This document shows positions 12,001-23,348 of a stretch of 64,000 nucleotides of DNA, piece after piece. The notes under the pieces were generated by a model, which saw nothing but the letters and a program-made list of their open reading frames with translations, was not told the DNA's origin and searched no databases. The position numbers and the translations under genes were made by a program. Origin of the DNA: Metaphire vulgaris (Eukaryota; Annelida; Clitellata; Crassiclitellata; Megascolecidae); contig CM030832.1 of assembly GCA_018105865.1 (NCBI GenBank), forward strand, positions 11,593,656 through 11,657,655. Reading direction: 5' to 3'. Each line of letters begins with the position of its first letter. The stretch's first letter is position 1.

Positions 12001-12700
12001 GGCTAAAATCTTAATTCAATTTACAAATTATAGTCAATTTTTTAAACAGAAAAATCAATAAGAAATACGTGAAATTTGTAGGGTATAAATTTTAGACTTG
12101 AGTTATCTAAATGTTGATCAGTTCATTTGTTTATGAAGAACAAACCTAATTCTAAGTTTTGGCGAATTTTCAATTTGAAAACTTGCACAGTAGAGAATTG
12201 CATCGAATTCCAAATGAAATGTTTATAATCGCCTTCGTATATACAGCCAGCCATTCAATGCCGTTGCTCGTCTTGAACATGGGCAAATGCAGGCATCAAA
12301 GGCATTGAGATCCATAGTGGAGATGTTGCTGCTGATAAACGCCTAGCGAAGTTACAGTAGAACCCGGTCATTCCGGTGATTTCACTAAGTTGCCGCTTGC
12401 GTATAACTGCATTTCCTCTGGACGATCACACCTATCAAATTTGATTTGTAGAGGCAGGCGTATTGTAGTGCATCCTCAGGAAACGTGGTGGCTTACGGGG
12501 GTTTAAGTCTTTGCAAAGGCCATCCGCAGTCGCTCTCGACTCTATGTAAAAAGGTTTACAGCGTAATATAAGCATGCCCAAGCGCAAAAAGATTGACAGG
12601 ACAGATGACAAAAAACGATGAACGAAAGTAGAAGTTAGTGACATGAATGTTGCATCGAATATTCTCTTGTTCCACCTCAGTTGTCATTTTCACCAAGTCT
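12001..12700. other. Unassigned intron sequence
   Basis: AT-rich, no gene seen. A lone pogo/Tigger-like end (CAGTAGAACCCGGTCATTCC) lies at about 12354, without a partner end. Confidence 0.4.
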
Positions 12701-12709
12701 CTAATATTC

Positions 12710-12913
12710 CAGGCCCTTAGGGAAGTGGGGTGGCAGGGGGCGCAGTTGCACCCCTAGAAAAAGTCGGGGGTTAGCGCACCCCTGGAAGATAAGGCTGCTT
12801 TTTAATTGTTTTGCTCGTCAGGGTTTTTCAGAGACGACCCTTTTTTTCTTGTCACGATTTTTAACTTGAGAAAGCCTGCGCCCGCTGCTGAAAATTCGTT
12901 CCCGTCGAGCCTG
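12710..12913. mobile_element. MITE, CAGGCCC family, 204 bp (copy 1)
   Basis: It starts CAGGCCCTTAGGGAAGTGGGG and ends AATTCGTTCCCGTCGAGCCTG; the 26695-26846 copy shares both ends and the GGCAGGGGGCGCAGTTGCACC-like segment. No target duplication is visible, so this is an old copy. Confidence 0.65.
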
Positions 12914-14466
12914 ACCGCTTCTATTTATATACGATGTTGAGAATTCGCTGTTGTCGCTAAACGCTTCTTTATTATGGCGTTTTCGTTTAGCGAATTTCAG
13001 GGCAAATCGCACGCCGCTGACAACGCACTGTGACAACTTAACGCCTCTGTCAATGATGTGCACTTAACAACGACGAGACATCTTAATTAAAAAGACGTCA
13101 ATTATATTACCTAAGCCACGCGGCGGATCCTCTTTCGCCATGCAGACGAGAAATTCAACCGTCAAAAAGACGCAAAAGATCAGACAGACAGACAACAGAC
13201 AGACAGACACTCAGACAGACAGACAGGCAGGCAGACAGACAGATTGACAGACGCATTAACGAACGAACGAACGAGGAGGATAGATAGAATAAGAGTGGAA
13301 GAGAAGAGAAAGGGAAGAGGAAAAGATGGAAAAAGAAAGTGCGAGAGAAAAAAAACAAAGAAGATTGTAAGCGAAGAGCTTGAAGCGAATTGAATGCATG
13401 GCGTGTGTCCTTGCAAGTCCTGACCCCACGTCATAGAAATGTCACACGAGCCAGCTCATGTACCAGAAAAAGAGACGGACGTATTTTTGTGGGAAATCAG
13501 AATTCGCTGAAGACTGAAAGCGAGAAGCGAATAGAAACGATGACCAGGAAATAGGAACAGACGCAATTTTTACAGCATCTTATTTCGCCAGCGGATATGA
13601 GAGAAACGCAGAATAAAGAAATTCGGATGAATGAGCCGGATGAAATTATGAAACGAAATTGAAAGAAGAAAATGAGAAAGACTTAAAAAGGGAAAGCGTC
13701 GAATACAGGCACAAAAATAATTGCCGACTGATAACAAAAAAATCCATTGGTCTTGCGCTGATATACAATTACTGTAATTAATCAATCTCATTTAAGCTGT
13801 TTAAAAGACCTGTGAAATCCTTAGCGTTCAATTGCATTTATTCGTAGTTTCTTAGTACTATTTGCATTATGCTTTCCTTCTTATATTCCCGGTAGATGAT
13901 GGCTCGTCCTAGAAATCAGTTTAAATTCAGGGAATTGAATTAAACTGGTCTGCGATTTCATTACTAGGGCAAATAGAAAATGCCGGAACTACTGGATGAC
14001 AAGAAGAAATTACCAGAGGAATCAGCATCACCAGAAGTTGGAGATATGCGTGACATAAATGGCAACGGTACCAGATAATATATTCTGACATTAGAAGTTG
14101 CGACAACTACAGACGTGACACCGACTAAGATGGCTGTAGGCGTCTTCGTTGATGAATTTTGAGGCTTAATAAGAGAACGTCGCTTAGGAATAACAAAACT
14201 TGGACGGCTGAAGCATGCAGACTTCTTGAGACTGACCGATGAGGAACAGTAGAGTCCAGGAATGATTCATACGAAAAGAGACCCCAATAAAAAAACAGAT
14301 GGGAGGAGATTGGCCGAATATAGCTACCTGTATATAGCTACATGCAGTAGCTGAGCTGCATAAGTATAGCTGCTTACAGTGTACGTTCGTTTATTACAAG
14401 CTAATTGTCATTCGTTGTCTCATTTCAAAGCTACGAATAAATTCACGATAACTCCCGTCAGTAATA
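12914..14466. other. Intron with GACA-type minisatellite
   Basis: (GACA/CAGA)n occupies 13177-13250. The rest is AT-rich with stop-broken short frames; 13980-14280 is slightly coding-like in composition but carries stops in all frames examined. Confidence 0.4.
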
Positions 14467-14474
14467 GTCCTAAT

Positions 14475-14637
14475 CATTTGTGTCCTGGAGCAGTGGGGGA
14501 AATATGTCGAGCTTGGAGGGATGTAGTTGTTGGGGAAGTTTAGCAGTAGGTGGATGTAGTGGTTAGGGGATGTAGCAGTAGGGGGATGCAGTTGGGCAAT
14601 GGGGGAAATCCCCCTTCCCCCTACAAATCGCGCCCTG
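14475..14637. mobile_element. Probable hAT MITE, 163 bp
   Basis: Perfect 8-bp duplication gtcctaat (14467-14474 and 14638-14645) brackets a G-rich segment (GGGGGATGTAGxxGTTGGGG reiterations). The inverted ends match poorly (CATTTGTGTCCTGG against CAGGGCGCGATTTG), so the call rests mainly on the duplication. Confidence 0.6.
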
Positions 14638-14689
14638 GTCCTAATGCCGCGAGTATCAAATCACAGCATTCGCTGTCAGTCGTCTGTAG

Positions 14690-15236
14690 GTTCTGTCTGT
14701 CTGTCTGTCTGTCTCTTTCTCTCTTTCTCTCTCTCTCTTTCTCGTTAAATACTCGTCATGCTTTCACCTCGTGTAGACCGGACCGATCGGTGGAAATGCA
14801 GGTTGTCATGCGTACTGCATCCATTCTGTGATTGCTTTTTTGCTTTTTCTTTAAAATTGACACAGACCGTTCGCTTCTTTCCGCTGTCACTGGTCGAAAG
14901 AGAGTCGCTCTGTGTGTGTGTGCGTGTCTGTGTGTCTGCGTGCGTGTGTGTGCGTGTGCGTGTGTGTGTGACGGCCGCAGTCGTTTACTGTTATGACAAC
15001 CTATTGGCGCCATCTGACGGCGTCCTCACGCGTCACGTTCTGCCGCTCTGAGCGCGCGCAGACGACACATCAGCTGTGCAGCCGACTGGTTGACTCCTGC
15101 TCGTCGTCGTCGTCGTCATCATCGTCGTCGTCGTCGTCTAATAACGCTAAGAGTATCTGACCAACTGAAGGCATTCACAGAGGATTGCGGAGGGACAAAA
15201 AGTGACTACTCTAAGCGCACAGAGAAGTGGAATGCA

Positions 15237-15270
<34 letters not shown>

Positions 15271-15280
15271 TGTAGTCCTC
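14690..15280. repeat. Cluster of microsatellites
   Basis: (GTCT)n/(CT)n at 14694-14742, (GT)n-like 14910-14970, (CGT)n 15101-15138 and (CGA)n 15237-15270. No gene seen through 15757. Confidence 0.85.
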
Positions 15281-15807
15281 AGAGGAACGGACGGTTCCAG
15301 AAGAGTAGTTCTCGGCTCTCGCTCTAAAGAGAGCAGCATATAATAGCTTCCCAACAGTAGCGTCGAACAACTGTCCAGTGGGATGGGATGCAGATCATTC
15401 CGGGTGACGAAAAAACAGTTTGCGGAGACGGAAGATATAAATGCCTCATGCATCCTCTCGTCTGCATTAGGGTGCTTCAAAAAAAGTCAAACAAGTTTCG
15501 CTCCCCGGCGTTTTTCCCATTATTTTGAAGACTATCAAACATGCATCTGAGGGGGGAAAATTACAAATTTGGAAGATATTGGAACCTCGTGCCGCATCTT
15601 GCTTGACAGGATCTTCTCTGTGCACTCTACTGCGTGATGCAGCTGCCTTCGCCTGCTGCTTCTTTGGCGCCATCGGATCGAAGGGCAATGTTGTACGTTG
15701 TTGAAAGGGTCTGATCATTAGTGGTCATGATGCGACTTAAGAGACAAAATTGGAAGCATTTAGAACAGGAGTGTCAAACACATTTCATGTAGCGGGCCAC
15801 ATAACAG

Positions 15808-15989
15808 TAGTGTTTATTCTAGGCTTTTTGGGGGGGATCCACCCCAAGTTTTAAAATTCCCCCTAACAAAAATTGCATATGTTGGCTTGGGGGATAGAAA
15901 TTCCCCCCCCCCAAGCGTGGAGAGACAAATCTTGTCCCCCCCAAACATTTCAAACTCCCCCAATGTCAAGGTGGCTAGAATAAACACTG
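15808..15989. mobile_element. hAT MITE, CAGTGTTTATTCTAG family, 182 bp
   Basis: Ends TAGTGTTTATTCTAG (first base probably C mutated to T) and CTAGAATAAACACTG; flanks cataacag and cataaaag match 7 of 8. The interior is rich in poly-G/poly-C patches. Confidence 0.75.
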
Positions 15990-16110
15990 CATAAAAGTCT
16001 TTTTGGTTGACGCGCGCCTGATTTGTACATAACATTAACACGAACTATAGTAGGCTCACTACACAAAACAATATATAAAAATGACTGATATAGTCAGGGG
16101 GCATGTGGTG

Positions 16111-17062
16111 TCCCGTGGGCGCTTTAATGAAGGAATGGTGTGTCATATGTCATTGGAAGCAGAAAAGTATGTAGAATAACAATTTCGATGGTGGGAGTTG
16201 GTCAGAGGTGGCCGAGCGGCGATATCCACCTATTTCCAAGATGGCCGCCAAAATCACATACATTTCAAAATAACTTAGAAACCAGTACTGTAAACACAAA
16301 ATACCAAGAGATCATTTATGTTTAGAATGAAAAGACCTTCAATTTGGTATATTACACAATAGTCTACGACACCTGACAGTTGAAATATTAATTTTTTTCG
16401 AAACCAAGACTTCACTAATTAACCCATTAGCGCATGAGTTTTCAAATTTCTTTTAAATTTGCTGTAAAATTGTGTTTTTAGTGGAATATCAACATGCAAG
16501 AGTTATAATTTTAAAAAATTAATATTACGTGAAATATTAGACAAAAAAATTTGTCCTTAAAAAAGGACGCTATGCAGTATATGGTGCATGAACTTTTACT
16601 ATTTTGTTGAACAACTGGAAACTACTTAATCGTCAAAAAACTGTTTGGAAGAGTGCAGCCTATAATAGGGCACCATTGATTAGTCGATCGAATTGTCTTG
16701 CTGAACAGACCAATTCTGCACATCAGTGGCATAACCAGGATTCCAAAATAGGGGGCACTTCGAGACGCAAAAATACATGGTTGTCACCCCAAACGCATTA
16801 AAGTCTGCTGTCTGGTGCGCTTTTCTCGATCTAATAGTGCCCCTATCTCCAACCACTCACAGGTTTTGGAAAAATCTTAATACCGGTCCCGATACTAATA
16901 GGGGCCGGGGCCCCCGTGGAATCCCCGTGACTACGCCGAATGCGCATATCGTTCAACCAGCATCAAAGAGGACGAATTTTTGCTAGCTGGTCCAGTGCAT
17001 CAAGGTCAGTGTTGTCACTACATGGATGTACCACAACCAGGGGCGTAGCGACGGAGGGTATA
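16111..17062 (+). repeat. Large inverted repeat, left arm (952 bp)
   Basis: Nearly identical to the reverse complement of 18884-19836, with scattered substitutions and few indels. It contains TTAACCCATTAGCGCATGAG at 16419, a GTCCTTAAAAAAGGAC mini-palindrome at 16553, and ends inside a truncated CAGGGGCGTAGC-type MITE end (17039-17062). Confidence 0.93.
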
Positions 17063-17067
17063 TATGA

Positions 17068-17204
17068 CCAGTGCAGCCTCGCATTTCTGCGCATGGAAGA
17101 CTGTTTGATCGACATTTGCATGCTGCATCACACCTGCTTTTGCTGCAAGAACATTTTACTAACTGCAGAATGGCTACTGGAGCGCAAGGCAGTTCGCACA
17201 TGAC
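17068..17204 (-). pseudogene. Cys-rich domain fragment of a transposon-associated protein
   Basis: On the minus strand the frame reads VKCSCSKSRCDAACKC, then RSNSLPCAEMRGCTG: a dense Cys pattern (CxCxxxxCxxxCxC, then PC, then C) that I recognise as a recurring C-terminal module in invertebrate mobile-element or orphan proteins, without a fixed name. It is truncated by the palindrome arm edge and lies against the hAT MITE at 17228. It is not a gene in its present form. Confidence 0.5.
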
Positions 17205-17227
17205 AGGCACCAGCTAACCGTCTATGG

Positions 17228-17561
17228 CAGCGGTTCTCAACCTTTATAGTGCCGCGACCCTTTTAATTCAATTCTCATGATGTGGCGACCCCCGACCAGG
17301 CCCGCCGAGAGAAATTCGGGCCTATGCAGAATAAAAATTTGTTACGACCTTTTTTTCTTTTTTGCTTGTCAGCCTTTTTTACATCTTAAAATGAGCTGAT
17401 GACCTTTTTTGCTCGTCAGCCTTTTACATGTTAAAATGAGTAAATTTTGAACAATAACAATAAAAGAGACAACCCTATATTTCTGAAGGTCTCCGGCGAC
17501 CTCTTGACAAATTGTCATTCGACCCCCGTGGGGGTCGCGACCCTCAGGTTGAGAACCGCTG
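17228..17561. mobile_element. hAT-Charlie-type MITE, 334 bp
   Basis: Ends CAGCGGTTCTCAACCT and AGGTTGAGAACCGCTG, the well-known hAT-Charlie type terminus, with a perfect 8-bp duplication gtctatgg (17220-17227 and 17562-17569). The subterminal GCGACCC words are also typical. It carries a repeated GACGACCTTTTTT segment. Confidence 0.95.
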
Positions 17562-18231
17562 GTCTATGGAGTGCCAACCATGGTCAACAGGTGATCGCAC
17601 TTTTGGATATTGTTGCTCAAAAGAGTCAATTTCCATTCAATGATATGGTCTTTGGAATGACTGTCCGTAGCGTGTACACTTGATCATTACTAGAGATACT
17701 TTTTGATTAGTAACTTCCATTGAGTAGGTGGACCAAAATCCTAGACATAGACTTAACCCATTAGCGCCTGGCGTCCTTTTTAAAGGACACTTTCTATGAC
17801 TGACTAAGTGCTATCGTAAAATCTTTAAGTAGGCTATCATGCAATCTTAAGCGACTCTGTACACTCCCATGATATTGTTTTAATGGCCTGAACCGAAAAA
17901 TTTGGCATCATGCTTGTTTTTATGTGTTTGATTAACGTTGATTTGTGAAGTTATTCAAAATTTTCTGAATTTTTAATGGCTCAACATCAAAAATAAGTTT
18001 GACACGCTTTGTTCATATTTTCTCAACACTTTTGTGTTAAATAGTCTGCAAATATATCTGACTTGCTACTGTAGTCAAGCATTAGGCTATGCATGGGAGT
18101 TTGTCAATTTTGATGCATGTAAACAGTGCAGTTAACACATAATTTTGTGCATGTTTTCTGCAAATGTGACGACTGAATTCTTATTTTATACTCATCCACA
18201 TACCTACCTAGTTTTAGACTAGACTACATGC

Positions 18232-18418
18232 CAATTGCGGCTCCAGGATTTGGCAAGTGGGGTGTTGGGGTGGCAAGTTCTAAGCATTGGGACAACCATT
18301 TGTTGATAGGTATGTACAGTAGTAGTAAGTATAGGGTCTGAACAGGGGAGGCCACTGGAGGGACCAGGCATTCAATAGGGGACACAGGCACCCCGACCCC
18401 CATGTGGATCCGCCACTG
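18232..18418 (-). mobile_element. hAT MITE, CAGTGGCGGCTCCA family, 187 bp (old copy)
   Basis: Reverse-oriented and diverged copy of the 21005/57036/59375 family. The flanks ctacatgc and ctgcgtgt agree 5 of 8 and all three differences are transitions. Confidence 0.8.
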
Positions 18419-18750
18419 CTGCGTGTACCACGTTGTGCACGCTTGTTACTTACTTACACATACTTGTCGTTGCATCACAATATTTGTATTACGAAATTTA
18501 AAAGAATTTTATTAGGAGTCACATAGTTGTTGAATTAGCCAGCATGCTTGAGGTTGACGACTTTCAAAGCACCGACAGACAGTGGGGTAGCGAGGGGGCA
18601 GTGGGGGCGCACCGCCCCAGGCGGCACTTGCTGCAGGAGCGGCATTTCCGTTGGTGAACATAGGAATGTAGTGGGAGGGCAGCGAGGATGTGCACCGTGC
18701 AGCAGTCAACAGTGCTATGACAGAAAACAGTTTTGAGGAGTTGTTGTTGT

Positions 18751-18908
18751 CAGGGGCGTAGCCAGGAATTTGTTTTGTGGTATAAAGTGATTAAGGGGCA
18801 TAAATTTTAAAAACATTACCGATAGGTAGGCTAAAAAATACATTGAAAATTTTAATGTAGTCTGATTTTGGGGGGTATATTGATATACCCTCCGTCGCTA
18901 CACCCCTG
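18751..18908. mobile_element. hAT-type MITE, CAGGGGCGTAGC family, 158 bp
   Basis: Ends CAGGGGCGTAGCCAGG and CGTCGCTACACCCCTG; flanks gttgttgt and gttgcggt match 6 of 8. It overlaps the right palindrome arm. Confidence 0.82.
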
Positions 18909-19836
18909 GTTGCGGTACATCCATGTGAGTGACAACACTGACCTTGATGCACTGGACCAGCTAGCAAAAATTCGTCCTCTTTGATGCTGGTTGAACGATA
19001 TGCGCATTCGGCGTAGTCACGGGGATTCCACGGGGGCCCCGGCCCCTATTAGTATCGGGACCGGTATTACGATTTTTCCAAAACCTGTGAGTGGTTGGAG
19101 ATAGGGGCACTATTAGATCGAGAAAAGCGCACCAGACAGCAGACTTTAATGCGTTTGGGGTGACAACCATGTATTTTTGCGTCTCGAAGTGCCCCCTATT
19201 TTGGAATCCTGGTTATGCCACTGATGTGCAGAATTGGTCTGTTCAGCAAGACAATTCGATCGACTAATCAATGGTGCCCTATTATAGGCTGCACTCTTCC
19301 AAACAGTTTTTTGACGATTAAGTAGTTTCCAGTTGTTCAACAAAATAGTAAAAGTTCATGCACCATATACTGCATAGCGTCCTTTTTTAAGGACAAATTT
19401 TTTTGTCTAATATTTCACGTAATATTAATTTTTTTAAATTATAACTCTTGCATGTTGATATGCCACTAAAAACACAATTTTACAGCAAATTTGAAAGAAA
19501 TTTGAAAACTCATGCGCTAATGGGTTAATTAGTGTAGTCTTGGTTTCGAAAAAAATTAATATTTCAACTGTCAGGTGTCGTAGACTATTGTGTAATATAC
19601 CAAATTGAACGTCTTTTCATTCTGAACATAAATGATCTCTTGGTATTTTGTGTTTACAGTACTGGTTTCTAAGTTATTTTGAAATGTATGTGATTTTGGC
19701 GGCCATCTTGGAAATAGGTGGATATCGCCGCTCGGCCACCTCTGACCAACTCCCACCATCGAAATTGTTATTCTACATACTTTTCTGCTTCCAATGACAT
19801 ATGACACACCATTCCTTCATTAAAACTGCCACGGGA
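18884..19836 (-). repeat. Large inverted repeat, right arm (953 bp)
   Basis: Reverse-complement partner of 16111-17062. Its inner edge falls inside the MITE 18751-18908, so that MITE is complete on this side but cut on the left side. The copy with the intact MITE is therefore probably the source. Confidence 0.93.
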
Positions 19837-20155
19837 GAAATTTTTACTATCACTTGCCCCTGGACTAATAACTAACTTTTGGTATTCCATTTTTGTGATA
19901 CTTATAATGAGAAATAAAAATATTTTTGTAATTACCGGTGAAATACATCCTTGCTAAACTTTACGTTTTGTAGTCATAATGATTTTTGTTGTTGAATTTC
20001 GTATGTGCACTTTTAAACACGCCTTAAATACAGTTACTTTGCTTAGCCGTAAAGTATTTTTATTGCATTCAGCCACATACACGCGGGCCGGATGAAAAGC
20101 TTTCGCGGGCCTCATCCGGTTCACAGGTCGTATGTTTGACGCCCCTGATTGATAG

Positions 20156-20996
20156 TAAAATGCTTGTTATCGGTGACACACACGCACGCTCAAAATGAAT
20201 AATGTATTTGCAAAGTAATTATTCCAAACCAAATCCCCTAAATATTCAGCATTTGTGAAATTTATTACAAACAATACAATACAATCATTAGTTTTATTGT
20301 TATTGACAGCGGAATAGTTATTTTGACAGGATTACAACTGACTATAAATTTTCATGAAATTTAAAAAAATTGAGCATAAAATAAAATGAATTTCTCGCAA
20401 AATATTATATTTTAATAGAACAATTGCTTATTTAAAATTTATTTTGTTTCGACAAGACACAAGAACAGGAAAGAAGGGAGAAGACAAGACAAAAACCTAA
20501 AAACCTGGTTTAAAACTATTCCCCTTCCTGTTTTAAATGAAGAGACAATTGGTTGGAAAATGAATTTGAAAATTTGTCGGTGAAACATTCTGCACGAACC
20601 GCTTAATACAGAGCTCCTGTGACGACGTTGCGGTGTTTCGATGGGAGATGGGCTTGAAATATATATGCGGAGAATGCGGCCCGTGGTGCAATGTTATTAT
20701 TAGTGGCAGCGTCGGATATGAGCCCTGAGAATGGCCGATAATATTTTCTCCGATAGAGATACAGGATACAGACTGCTGTGGATTTTGCATTGATTTATGC
20801 AGCATCGGAATGCTCCTCCTTGCAACTATTCGTCTCAGGGATGATTAATCTGTTTCGTGTTTTCTTGCTCTATTGCTTAGCAACTGACGTCGATTGGCGA
20901 TAAATCATCAAATTTCTTAGATTTCTTTCTCATATATAAAATTGTTTTAGAATGTGATGTTTTATTTTCGATAGTCGTCTGTCTCCGTTTATTATA
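20156..20996. other. Unassigned intron sequence
   Basis: AT-rich; a short ACAATACAAT run near 20272. No gene or mobile element end that I can support. Confidence 0.45.
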
Positions 20997-21004
20997 GTCT
21001 AATA

Positions 21005-21195
21005 CAGTGGCGGCTCCACCGGGGGGACCAGGGGGGCCCGTGCCCCTATTGAGTGTCTGCCCCCCTCCAGTGACTCCCCAGTTGGGACCCTATACTTAAT
21101 GCTACATACATTAAACAACAAATGGTTGCCCCCCCCCATGATTAGAAGTTGCCACCCCAGCGGCCCCCACTTGCCAAATCCTAGAGCCGCCACTG
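21005..21195 (+). mobile_element. hAT MITE, CAGTGGCGGCTCCA family, 191 bp
   Basis: Ends CAGTGGCGGCTCCACC and CTAGAGCCGCCACTG; perfect 8-bp duplication gtctaata (20997-21004 and 21196-21203). The interior CATACATTAAACAACAAATG is conserved in the copies at 57036 and 59375. Confidence 0.96.
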
Positions 21196-21203
21196 GTCTA
21201 ATA

Positions 21204-23160
21204 CAGTATGTCTTAGCGTTTTGGAATGATCGTGAAAACGACCGTTGGTTTCATGTATTAATTATTCCTCACTGAGATGTTTTCGTCAATCCATGGCGCT
21301 CAAGTGACATGCCGTTATCGTCAATTCTACGCTGTTATTATTATCATTATTAATACTCTGGAAGTGTTTTTATATAGCGCATATTTTCGGCGTGCCGTTG
21401 TTTGCCGCCGCACGATGTGGAGACATTCGGACTGCTGCATTGTTTGGCGGCGGTGGTTATGTGTTTTTCTCTGAGAAAGAGAATTATATATATATATATA
21501 TATATATATAAATTGAATGCTTTCTACAGCGACGATGCTGCTGATATTCCATGAACCGTGATGCACGAATGGGCATTTAGGATTCCGTTAATGTTCGAAA
21601 ATACCCATAAATACGTCATAACAGCGATTCGGGTGGTGGGGGGGGGGGAGAGGGGGAGGTGGGCAACGAATTCCGCTGAACATTCCTCATTCTAACAGCC
21701 TCACACGGACAAGGGAAGGGACGCGCGATTGTCGAGGCGGCAACTCCTCGGGAATAGATGGCACCCCACGGGAAATGGACGCGCCGAATTTGCAAAGCAG
21801 AAAAATGTTTCGAATTTTTTCCCTGTACGAGGAGGCTTCGGCTCGATTTTCGGACAATGATCGCAATTTGTAATGGTTTCTCAGATTGGATTAAATGCTG
21901 ATTTGAACGCAACTGTCCGAGATGAGAGAAACGTAGCAGACAACAATAAGCACTGGATCGCCAATGTTAAGAAGAAAATGGAGAGGTAAAGGAGGAGAAG
22001 GAGGAGGAGGAGAAGGAGGAGGAGGAGGAGGAAGAAGAAGAAATCGATTCCCGAGGGAAAAGAACATTTGCAAATTGTAATAGAAATCTGTACGCAGTCT
22101 ACAGAATACGAATAAAATCCAGCCTATATGAGAAATTTCACACGGAAACTGTTTTTCCAGGATGTTAAAGGTGCCTGCATGCCGACGAGCAGCATCGCCA
22201 GCGAGCATGCTATTTGTAATTCAGTTAATAAACGAATACCGTCGTTAAGTTTCATTTTGATTGCAAAATCGAATCAAAATAAACTTTGAAAAGAAAATTA
22301 CATCGAGGACAGGCCGAAGAGTCTTCGATTGATAGGCCTATAATATGTTCTTCGATTGATAGGCCTATAATATGTCTGCGTAACTGAATGCTACTTGTAA
22401 GTTGTACTTTTAGCTTATTATTTCGCCTTATTTCACGAATTTCTTCGAATGAACTATTCAAAAGGAAAGGAAATAGTTGCCAAATTCGATTTTACTATCG
22501 AAAGTGAAATTTTCAGAGTATTTGGCATAAAATCTGTCAACATTGACATTTGTCGAACCTGTTAATTTGGAGGAAATCAAGAAAAGCAACATTTTGACCT
22601 CCCCTGGGGAATCATTTTGGACCAGTGGGAGTGAAGGAAGCTATTCCCTCTCAGCCTCCGCAAATCGAGCATTTTCTAACTTTTTTTTACTTTACTCATC
22701 TTACTGCTTTGGACAATATTTATTTAGAAACAAATTGAAACAAAACTCAGTGGCGAATTCTTGTTGTCTGATACGAGGCTAGTCACGTTTTCCATAGACT
22801 ACGTCTTGACTAAAATCTACAAATACACTATAATTGGATGATATTGTGCAGTCTTCGCCGTCTAGGTCGGTCCAGGTCCATCTAGTCAATGTATACGAGG
22901 CTACTTTATGCATACGTATGGACATGGACATGAAATGCAAACGAATTGGTCAGCTATTGATTTGGTCTCTGCGTAGCGCTGGAAAATTGATGTTCATACC
23001 GGCAAATTAAATCTTATCAACGGAATCGCGACATGCAATTTGCCATTGATCGTCGCTAAGAGTTTCGGGCGCTTTCACTTGCGATACGCCTAATCCAGTG
23101 CTTCACAAGCCTGTTCGAAACGCGGCTCACTAGCCACGTCAAGATGTTCCCCGTGTCAAA
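21204..23160. other. Unassigned intron sequence
   Basis: Small (TA)n at 21486-21510, (AGG)n at 21989-22042, and a 29-bp tandem duplication (TTCGATTGATAGGCCTATAA) at about 22323-22380. No gene seen. Confidence 0.5.
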
Positions 23161-23238
23161 TCATCATCATCATTATCATCATCATCATCATCATCATCAT
23201 CATTATCATCATCATCATCATCATCATCATCGTCGTCG

Positions 23239-23272
<34 letters not shown>

Positions 23273-23302
23273 CATCATCATCATCGTCATCATCATCATC
23301 GT

Positions 23303-23344
<42 letters not shown>

Positions 23345-23348
23345 AATC
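23161..23348. repeat. (TCA/TCG)n trinucleotide tract, 188 bp
   Basis: Nearly pure trinucleotide repeat; the poly-His, poly-Asp and poly-Met frames through it are artefacts. A related smaller tract lies at 23858-23926. Confidence 0.95.

Larger units (their letters stand above)
16423..19524. mobile_element. piggyBac-like ends in palindrome arms
   Basis: TTAA (16419-16422) followed by CCCATTAGCGCATGAG, and CTCATGCGCTAATGGG followed by TTAA (19525-19528): piggyBac-type termini and target site. A third terminus of the same type (TTAACCCATTAGCGCC) stands alone at 17753. Because the palindrome extends about 300 bp beyond both TTAA sites, it is not explained by one piggyBac insertion. Confidence 0.5.
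15766..20147. mobile_element. Composite hAT-ended element, 4.4 kb
   Basis: The ends CAGGAGTGTCAAACA and TGTTTGACGCCCCTG, with GCGGGCC words just inside, are the classic CAGGGGTGTCAAAC-type hAT termini. The 8-bp flanks (atttagaa, attgatag) agree only 5 of 8, so the insertion is old or the ends are not a true pair. Inside lie two MITEs, a 0.95-kb-armed palindrome, piggyBac-type ends and a Cys-rich gene scrap; no transposase was found. Confidence 0.55.

Noticed and set aside
12354..12410. pogo/Tigger element
   Set aside because: Only one terminus-like sequence; no partner end with a TA target found nearby. The same applies to 59241.
21891..22208. Pro-rich 105-codon minus-strand frame
   Set aside because: Produced by the (AGG)n tract at 21989-22042.
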